From positions 1-15,984 of the forward strand of contig JBEVNX010000054.1 in assembly GCA_040507895.1 (NCBI GenBank): a stretch of 15,984 nt of DNA, read 5' to 3'. Origin of the DNA: JBEVNX01 sp040507895 (GTDB lineage Bacteria; Desulfobacterota; Binatia; JACPRU01). Shown piece after piece: positions 7,252 to 12,945 of the stretch. Each line of letters starts with the position of its first letter. The first letter of the stretch is position 1. Under the pieces are notes generated by a model. It had not been told where the DNA came from. It was given only the letters and a program-made list of their open reading frames with translations, and did not search any database. The position numbers were made by a program, and so were the translations under genes.

Positions 7252-8120
7252 GTGGGAGCCCGTGAGGAGATCCTCGTCTTTTACCGCATGCCGGCCAAGA
7301 TGACGTCCGCCGGCGCGTGTGCGCCAGCGCTCGCCGCTCTACCCCCTGACATCCCGTCGCTTGTGCGCATCGTCCAGGGCCTCCTATTGCACGAGCACAT
7401 CGCTCCAGCCTACGGCGTCGAGCTTTCGGACGCTCGCCGTGGCGAGACCCACACGCGGACTGCGGAACGAATCCTCGAGCTCGTTCGTCACCATGACGCA
7501 GGTCCGCTCACCCGAGCACGCGCGCTGGAGAATCGCGTGGTCGGCACCTGCCGCAACTTCACCGTGCTGCTCGTGACCCTGCTCCGCGCGCAAGGCACGC
7601 CGGCCCGCGCCCGCTGCGGTTTCGCCGCCTACTTCGAGCCGGGCAAGTTCATCGATCACTGGGTCGCCGAATGCTGGGACGCTGCCGCATCCCGCTGGGT
7701 CCGCGTCGATGCTCAGATCGACGAGCTCCAACGCTCGCTGTTCCACGTCGATTTCGACGTGCTCGACGTGCCACACGAACGCTTTCTCATCGCGGGCGAT
7801 GCGTGGGCGGAATGCCGGTCGCGCGCCGCCGACCCTTCGGCCTTCGGCATCCTCGACTTGCACGGGCTCTGGTTCATCGCCGGCAACGTCGTGCGTGACG
7901 CTGCGGCTCTCAACAACATGGAGATGCTTCCGTGGGATTGCTGGGGGCCGATGCCCCAACCGGGTCAAACCGTCTCGGAAGCGCAGCTCGCGTTCTTCGA
8001 TCGCCTCGCGAGCCGGACGGAAGCTTCGATGAGCTACGGACCGCCTACCAAACGGGCGAAGGAACCAGGGTTCCTGGTACGGTGTTCAACGCCGTCCTCA
8101 ATCGGCCCGACGTCGTCTAG
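7252..8120 (+). CDS. Transglutaminase-like cysteine protease-fold protein, frameshifted near the 3' end
   Basis: Transglutaminase-like domain with the Cys-His-Asp triad: Cys100 in VVGTCRNFTVLL, His136 in FIDHWVAECWD and Asp153 in WVRVDAQID. The family has peptidase, amidase or cross-linking activity; no signal peptide is present. The GTG at 7252 is chosen because the residues EEILVFYRMPAKMTS look like the usual start region, although its Shine-Dalgarno is poor; ATG 7288 is the alternative. The first frame is convincing up to FFDRLA (about 8010) and then reads into GST antisense. The natural end, PDGSFDELRTAYQ then RVPGTVFNAVLNRPDVV, is in the -1 frame and stops at TAG 8118-8120. Losing one G in the GCG-AG stretch at 8008-8012 explains this. 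The restored protein is about 290 residues. It forms a unit with the MDR gene. Confidence 0.85.
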
Positions 8121-8880
8121 GGCGTCTGCGGGATCGTGTCGAAGCGACTCTCGGGGGCGATCGCAGATCGAGCTCGGGGTAGTGCCGGAAGATCCCCTGC
8201 TCGTTGAAGGACAGGCGGCGGTCCGACGCGAGATACGCCGCGATACGCGGCTGTCGCGCGACCTCGTCGCGAAGCCGTCGCAGGAGCGGAATCCGCCGCG
8301 CCATGCGAGCCATCGCGTTCGGAAATGCGTATTCGAGGCCCGAGAGCACCTGGAACGCGGATAGATCGACGTACGAGACTGCGCCGCCCACCAGGTGATC
8401 GCCGCCGTTTCGATCGAGCACTCGCTCCAGGTAACCGAGGTACTTGGGCACGCGTTCCTCGAGGAACGTGCGGCTCCGCCTGAGGGCCTCGCGCTTCTGA
8501 TCCTCGTAGTAGAGGCTGCCCGCGATCGGATGGTGGGTATCGTGCGCCTCGTCGACGAGATCGGCAATGGTCAGCTGCAGCTGCTGGGCTCGGAGCTGAC
8601 TCAGCTCGTCGTGCGGAACGAGGCCGTGGCGCGGGCCGAGGTAGGCGAGGATCGTGGCGGTTTGCGCGATGATCAGATCGCCAGATCTCAAGAACGGCGG
8701 AGCAAAGGGCTCGAGACTGTGGCGCCTGCCATCTTCGAGCAGCTTCATCATCGCCGCCATGCCTTTCGGACGGCGCGCGACGTCGACGTAAGAAACCCCG
8801 GCGTGCTCGAGAGTGAGGCGGATGAACTCGCCACGGCCTTGTATCCCCGGCCAGTAGTAGAGCTCGTACACGGGGTGCAT
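8098..8880 (-). CDS. Glutathione S-transferase family protein
   Basis: A 260-residue cytosolic-type GST. The N-terminal thioredoxin-like domain starts YELYYWPGIQGRGEFIRLTL (5-24), with a Tyr near the start in the position of the catalytic residue of sigma/alpha-like GSTs. PPFLRSGDLIIAQTATILAY (61-80) holds the cis-Pro region and the glutathione-binding QT (normally QS) pair. The all-helical domain follows from about 95, with YVDLSAFQVLSGLEY (170-184). The ATG at 8880 matches the usual family start; an upstream TTG at 8904 adds eight unconvincing residues. Homologous-looking sequence ends around FRHYPELD (about 238). The last 22 residues are arginine-rich and overlap the 3' end of the convergent transglutaminase gene by 23 bases, so the true terminus may be shorter or altered by an indel. 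Role: conjugation or reduction of electrophiles. Confidence 0.9.
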   Translation of the reverse strand: MHPVYELYYWPGIQGRGEFIRLTLEHAGVSYVDVARRPKGMAAMMKLLEDGRRHSLEPFAPPFLRSGDLIIAQTATILAYLGPRHGLVPHDELSQLRAQQLQLTIADLVDEAHDTHHPIAGSLYYEDQKREALRRSRTFLEERVPKYLGYLERVLDRNGGDHLVGGAVSYVDLSAFQVLSGLEYAFPNAMARMARRIPLLRRLRDEVARQPRIAAYLASDRRLSFNEQGIFRHYPELDLRSPPRVASTRSRRRPRRRRAD

Positions 8881-8961
8881 GGGCCGACATTGTCGAACCA
8901 GCAACCCGAGGTCAAACCCGGCCGCGCCTCGCTCTTAGGAAACAGCTAGCGGACGAGGGTG

Positions 8962-9180
8962 TCAGTCGTCGTCGTTCACCTCGTGGCCGATGTAACCGCC
9001 AAGCGCTCCCGCAGCAGCGCCCGCGGCCGCGCCCTTCTTGGTCTCGCCCATCGTCGAACCGATTGCAGCGCCGGCGCCAGCGCCGAGGCCGCTGCCGACG
9101 GCGGTGTCGCCGAGTGCTGAGCCACATGCCGACAGAAGCGGAAGGCAGAGGATGCCGATTGCGATCGGAGTTCGCATCAT
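8962..9180 (-). CDS. Glycine-zipper outer-membrane-type lipoprotein
   Basis: A 72-residue protein with a lipoprotein signal: MMRTPIAIGILCLPLLSAC, lipobox LSAC with the acylated Cys19. The mature part is a glycine zipper (GSGLGAGAGAAIG, then GAAAGAAAGALGGYIGHE) broken by a short charged TMGETKK turn, as in YMGG/Gly-zipper motifs of OmpA-like and SlyB-type envelope proteins. Residue +2 is Gly, not Asp, which fits outer-membrane sorting. The tail is acidic (NDDD). Of two adjacent ATGs (9180 and 9177), 9180 has better spacing to GAGAGGAGG (9191-9199). Likely an envelope-stability or stress lipoprotein; exact role unknown. It is monocistronic as far as can be seen, divergent from the crotonase gene and upstream of the GST. 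Confidence 0.87.
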   Translation of the reverse strand: MMRTPIAIGILCLPLLSACGSALGDTAVGSGLGAGAGAAIGSTMGETKKGAAAGAAAGALGGYIGHEVNDDD

Positions 9181-9400
9181 GAAGATTCGTCCTCCTCTCT
9201 AACTAGCAAACCCCGAATCGCCCTCGGCGTCGCACCGGTCACGAACAACTTGGCGTAGGGAAATCGCAACAGACACGGCCGTGGACAAGAGCGAGCCGAC
9301 GTTGAACGTCTGGGGACGAGGCGTTATGTAGCATTCCGCCTTTGCGCCAGCTGCCGCGCAAGCCGAACCTCGAGAACGGTGATCAGCGGGGACGTCAGGG

Positions 9401-10210
9401 ATGAAATACGAAGCGATCCTATACGAGAAGCACGGCGCGGTTGCCAAAGTCATCGCGAACCGCCCGCGCTACAAGAATGCCCAATCCCGCCTGATGATCG
9501 AGGAGATGGATCATGCGTTCGCCGCCGCCAATGCCGATGACGATGTGCGCGTGATCATTCTCGCTGCCGCCGGCGATACGTTCTCGTCCGGGCACGACAT
9601 CGGTACTCCGGAAGAGAAGGCCGACATGCGACGCCGTCCCTTTCCCAAGGGTGTACGCGGCGAGTACGCACTCTCGCGTCATCTATTCCTGGATACCACG
9701 CTACGCTGGCGCGATCTGGACAAGCCGACGATCGCTCAGGTGCAGGGCCTGTGCATCTTCGGCGGTTGGATGTTCGCCGCTGCGATGGACCTCATCGTCG
9801 CGTCGGACGACGCCAGGTTTTTGCCGGCTCTGCTGCAGTACTTCTCGATTCCCTGGGACATTCCGCTGCGTAAAGCGAAGGAGGCGATGTTTCGCAGCCG
9901 GTTCATCGGTGCCGAAGAGGCGGCTCGGCTCGGGTTCGTCAACGTGGTCGTTCCACGAGATCGTCTCGACAGCGAAGCGATGGCGCTCGCAACCGAAATC
10001 GCAGGGAACGATCCGTTCACGTTGCGCATGATGAAGTGGGCCGCGAACGCCGCCCAGGACGCGATGGGCTTCTCCCATTCAATCCGCAACGCCCATTCAC
10101 ACTACATGGTCCAGGGCTTGGACAGCTTCACCAAGGACAAGCTCGACGGCAAAGGCTTTCCGAAAGTGATGCCTGGCGTGGCTCGTGCCCTCAAGAGACC
10201 GGAGAAATAG
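9401..10210 (+). CDS. Enoyl-CoA hydratase/isomerase (crotonase-fold) family, atypical active site
   Basis: A 269-residue crotonase-superfamily protein. The first oxyanion-hole loop is FSSGHDIG (61-68) and the second is GLCIFGGWMFAAAMD (116-130), together stabilising a CoA-thioester enolate. IGAEEAARLGFVNVVVP (169-185) is the conserved helix-strand after the active site. The two catalytic glutamates of true hydratases are not found: the GGG-x-E stretch is GGWMF here, and the FGxPE region reads FLPALLQYFSIPWDIP. It therefore probably catalyses another reaction of the fold or uses other residues. The ATG at 9401 starts the recognisable domain; a moderate GGGGAC lies upstream (9388-9393). A weak sigma70-like pair TTGAAC (9302-9307) and TATGTA (9325-9330), 17 bases apart, may drive it. 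It is convergent with the NrsF-like gene. Confidence 0.94.
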   Translation: MKYEAILYEKHGAVAKVIANRPRYKNAQSRLMIEEMDHAFAAANADDDVRVIILAAAGDTFSSGHDIGTPEEKADMRRRPFPKGVRGEYALSRHLFLDTTLRWRDLDKPTIAQVQGLCIFGGWMFAAAMDLIVASDDARFLPALLQYFSIPWDIPLRKAKEAMFRSRFIGAEEAARLGFVNVVVPRDRLDSEAMALATEIAGNDPFTLRMMKWAANAAQDAMGFSHSIRNAHSHYMVQGLDSFTKDKLDGKGFPKVMPGVARALKRPEK

Positions 10211-10281
10211 CTGCGCAGCATCGGCGCCACCCGCCGTCTATCGAGAAAACCCGCAGAGCGCTGGTTAGGGGGCCTTCACCG

Positions 10282-10974
10282 CTAGCGGCTTCGAAGCGAA
10301 AGCAGCGCGTTTCCGAGCAGCGCGCCTGCGCCGCCCAGAATGCACAGCGGCAGGACGTGGCCGAGCAACAAGTGCGGCACAAACGCGACCGGACACCAGA
10401 GATCTAGCGCGACCCACGCGCAAGCGCCGGCCGCAACGCCGATTGCCGCGCCATTGAGCGCGGGCCGCACGGGCGCGCTCTGGCGGATGGCGAGAAATGC
10501 CAACAGGGGCCCAGCAGCGACGACGAGCGACAACGAAAGACATTTGAGGCCTGCCCGCTCCGGCCAGTCCGCCATCGGGTCACCGAACGCCAGGCTGCAG
10601 ATCACTTTCCACGCGAAGAGACCGAGCGGCACCAGAGCGATTGCGTAAAGCAGCGAGCTGCGAGACCGGCCAAGCATCGATCGGCCTCTGGAGAGTGCGA
10701 GCCACAGGGCGACCGCGGAAACGCCCAGTGCACCTCCGGCCGTCGTCACGACGAGCCGGACGGATCGCTCCGAATATCGGGACGGCCCAACCTCGCCGCC
10801 CAGTCGCACGAGGTGGCCCTCCGACATGAGCAGCACGAAGATCGCGAACGCGAGCACGCCGCTTGCGGCCGCGAGCATGCTGATCCCTAAGTTGCGGCGC
10901 TTGGCCGCGGCGCGCGTCGGCGACGGCTCGGCCGCGGCCGCCGCCAACACTTTCGCTTTCAGCTCCGCGCTCAC
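10282..10974 (-). CDS. Six-helix NrsF/DUF1109-like membrane anti-sigma factor
   Basis: A 230-residue inner-membrane protein. The short cytoplasmic N-terminus SAELKAKVLAAAAAEPSPTR precedes six hydrophobic helices at about 30-50, 71-94, 107-130, 145-163, 173-192 and 201-222. APVRPALNGAAIGVAAG (167-183) and the late Cys-Pro (DLWCPVAF) match the NrsF (negative regulator of sigma F) pattern. The GTG at 10974 overlaps the sigma-factor stop by four bases (GTGA) and has GAGGAGGG at 10984-10991, so the pair is translated together. By analogy with Caulobacter NrsF it should hold the ECF sigma at the membrane until a signal (oxidants or metals in the known case) releases it; the signal here is unknown. 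The family call is inferred from topology, motifs and context. Confidence 0.83.
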   Translation of the reverse strand: MSAELKAKVLAAAAAEPSPTRAAAKRRNLGISMLAAASGVLAFAIFVLLMSEGHLVRLGGEVGPSRYSERSVRLVVTTAGGALGVSAVALWLALSRGRSMLGRSRSSLLYAIALVPLGLFAWKVICSLAFGDPMADWPERAGLKCLSLSLVVAAGPLLAFLAIRQSAPVRPALNGAAIGVAAGACAWVALDLWCPVAFVPHLLLGHVLPLCILGGAGALLGNALLSLRSR

Positions 10975-11600
10975 GCTGCGCCGCCCTCCTCGCGAAACAC
11001 GGCGCGCAGAGCCTGATAGGCACGGTGAGTCCTCAGCTTCACGGCGGTGACCGAGGTGCCCAGTACTTCCGCAGCACGTTTGAGACTCAAGCCTTCTTGC
11101 TTGACGAGACGATACGCGGTGCGCTGAGCCTCGGGCAAAGCGTCGAGCCGCTCTTGTACGCGCCGCTCCAGATGGCAAGCGTCCAAGACATCATCAGCCG
11201 CGGCCGTCCTTGACGGTTCGGATGTCATGCGGTCGTCGTCGGCTGGAGCGTGCAGGAATAGGCCTAGCTCCACTCGCTGTCGTCGAGCGCTATCGATCAT
11301 CAGCCGCTTCGCAATCGCAAGCGCCCACGGCATCACCGGGGCACCCGGAACGAAAGACCCACGCGCCCGGTGCATCTGCAGGAACGTTTGTTGCATCAGG
11401 TCCTCCGCACTGAACCCGTCCCGTGTGGTTTTGCGCAGATAACCCAAGAGGCGCGGCGCAATCGCATCGTAGAATTCGGAAAACGCGGCGTCGTCACCGT
11501 TGGAGTAGCGCTCCATGGCCGCGTCCGCACCCTCATCGCCTGAGTTAGTCACCAACCAAATCCGACGCTCTTCCCTAGTGGAGATACGAAACCGACCCAT
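10971..11600 (-). CDS. ECF-subfamily RNA polymerase sigma factor
   Basis: A 209-residue extracytoplasmic-function sigma factor. Region 2 spans about 36-108: FSEFYDAIAPRLLGYLRK, AEDLMQQTFLQMHRARGSF (core binding and -10 recognition), and PWALAIAKRLMIDSARRQ. Region 4 (about 143-205) has the helix-turn-helix LSLKRAAEVLGTSVTAVKLR (171-190), which reads the -35 element. The ATG at 11600 is chosen because GGAGAAA (11606-11612) is five bases upstream; the frame is open further, but those residues are not sigma-like. A later start at a GTG (VTNSGDEG) is possible. It overlaps the NrsF-like gene, the standard layout for a sigma/anti-sigma pair, and is divergent from the exported-protein gene at 11743, a probable regulon member. 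Confidence 0.93.
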   Translation of the reverse strand: MGRFRISTREERRIWLVTNSGDEGADAAMERYSNGDDAAFSEFYDAIAPRLLGYLRKTTRDGFSAEDLMQQTFLQMHRARGSFVPGAPVMPWALAIAKRLMIDSARRQRVELGLFLHAPADDDRMTSEPSRTAAADDVLDACHLERRVQERLDALPEAQRTAYRLVKQEGLSLKRAAEVLGTSVTAVKLRTHRAYQALRAVFREEGGAA

Positions 11601-11621
11601 CGAAGTTTCTCCGTCTACACA

Positions 11622-11651
11622 AAAATAGTCAGCCTGTAGAGCTGATGGAAA
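11622..11651 (-). promoter_or_regulatory. Candidate housekeeping-type promoter of the ECF sigma gene
   Basis: On the minus strand, TTTCCA (11646-11651) and TATTTT (11622-11627) are separated by 18 bases. Each matches four of six bases of the sigma70 consensus. The -10 ends 22 bases before the ATG, leaving room for the visible Shine-Dalgarno. The match is modest and has no other support. Confidence 0.33.
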
Positions 11652-11742
11652 CCTTCGATCCCTCCGTCCGTAGTTTGTCGATACGGGGAGCGCCGGTAGG
11701 CAGCGACCCACAGACCGCGCATCAAGCGCGAAAGGAGAAGGT

Positions 11743-12606
11743 ATGATCCGTTCCGCAACACTCGGGCGTCACGGCAGGGAACGCGCTCCGCTGCGTACGG
11801 TGTACGCGGCGAGCGCCGCTGCGCTCAGCCTGACGCTGGCGATCCCGGTTCGCCCAGCCTGCGCGCAGGACAAGAAACCGGATGTCGTTCCGCCGATCGT
11901 ATTCCAGGCGGCCGGGCCAACCGCCGACTCGATTCAGTCCACGGTCGATGCGTTTCGCTCAGCCCTGGGCGACCCGAACAACGGCAACAATGCTCAAGCC
12001 TTCGAGACCGGTCGGCGCGAGATCAATTGGGACGGCGGCGGTGTCGACACGACGACGGACCCGGTGACGCCGTTCAACGTGTTCCTGAACACCCGCGGCG
12101 CTCAGTTCACCACACGGGGGGCCGGTCTTTCGCAGGCGCCGCCATCAGGCGGGGAGCAAAATGGTCTGGTGGGGTTGTTCAGCAATCCAACCTATGGCGC
12201 CACTTTCAGCGCCTTCAGCGCCAAGCGACTTTTCACCCCGGTCGGCAGCAACTTCACCAAGGGCTTGTTCTTCGTGCCGGGAACAAATGGGGGCGACCCG
12301 GCAACGGTCACCGGCTTCGGCGCGGTCTTTACAGACGTTGACCGTCCGGACGGAAGGACGCACCGAAATCCCAGCACGCTGATCGAATACTTCGGCGCCG
12401 ATGGCTCGCTACTGCTGAGGAGCTTCGTCCCGGCCTCGCAAGGCGATGGGAGTCTGTCTTTCTTCGGAATCATGTTCAGCGATGCGCTGATCGCCCAGGT
12501 GCGGATCCACGCTGGCGACGTTGCGCCGGGGCCCGATGACGATCGCAGGCACGACATCGTCATGATGGATGACTTCATCTACGGCGAGCCGCAGCCCCTT
12601 CCGTAG
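11743..12606 (+). CDS. Exported protein of unknown function (conserved GRREINWDGG-type)
   Basis: A 287-residue secreted protein with no named function. A positively charged start (several Arg up to residue 18) leads to the hydrophobic core AASAAALSLTLAIPV (22-36) and a signal-peptidase site ACA-QD after residue 41. The mature part has IQSTVDAFRSALGDPNNGNN, GRREINWDGGG, FLNTRGAQFTTRG, a SNPTYGATFSAFSAKRLFTP block, GFGAVFTDVDRPDG and, near the end, DIVMMDDFIYGEPQ. I recall similar proteins with these blocks annotated only as hypothetical. Predicted beta-rich, with Asp/Gly loops that could bind calcium (inference). The ATG at 11743 has an excellent AAAGGAG (11731-11737). It is divergent from the ECF/NrsF-like pair, so it may be controlled by it. 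A strong hairpin follows about 200 bases after the stop. Confidence 0.86.
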   Translation: MIRSATLGRHGRERAPLRTVYAASAAALSLTLAIPVRPACAQDKKPDVVPPIVFQAAGPTADSIQSTVDAFRSALGDPNNGNNAQAFETGRREINWDGGGVDTTTDPVTPFNVFLNTRGAQFTTRGAGLSQAPPSGGEQNGLVGLFSNPTYGATFSAFSAKRLFTPVGSNFTKGLFFVPGTNGGDPATVTGFGAVFTDVDRPDGRTHRNPSTLIEYFGADGSLLLRSFVPASQGDGSLSFFGIMFSDALIAQVRIHAGDVAPGPDDDRRHDIVMMDDFIYGEPQPLP

Positions 12607-12945
12607 TTTCAGCGTCCGCTGAGACTTGCCCCTGAACGAATGGCTACGCGCCCCGCAAGAGTTGCCGCTCTGCCGGCGGATTTTGCAAGAGTCGAGATCC
12701 ACGGCGCCTCGAGCTTGCCAGAGTGGATGAAGTGCGAGGGCAGCGAAATTGTCGAGGGGCGGCACGAAACGAAAGCGCTCCTTGGCATGGTCGTGGAGAC
12801 GGGTCGAAGCCGGGTTCGCGGGGACCCGGCTTCGGCCCGCGGCGAATCTTCTCCACGGAAGGCGATCCGCCGCCGCTTCCGAACCATCGCGACAGGTTCG
12901 CGCAGGCCCGCCCCGCGGGGGCACGGCGACGCGCCGCCACGCGCC
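12607..12945. other. Intergenic stretch between two convergent genes; holds one strong hairpin
   Basis: The stretch lies between the exported-protein stop and the kinase stop. Open frames on both strands are arginine/serine-rich, lack Shine-Dalgarno sequences and show no recognisable motif, so I call no gene. The only structure I see is the inverted repeat at 12801-12838. Confidence 0.6.
12801..12838. terminator. Long GC-rich inverted repeat, possible bidirectional terminator
   Basis: The arm GGGTCGAAGCCGGGT (12801-12815) pairs with ACCCGGCTTCGGCCC (12824-12838) over 15 positions with a single G-U type mismatch, around an 8-base loop. It sits between the 3' ends of two convergent genes, as expected for a shared terminator. 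Neither side has a T-run, so classical intrinsic termination is not certain; it may block 3' decay or work with a protein factor. Confidence 0.5.

Noticed and set aside
11647..11669. GGAAACC followed by CGTCC as an ECF-type promoter for the exported-protein gene
   Set aside because: The spacer is only 11 bases against the usual 15-17, so it is not a convincing ECF promoter.
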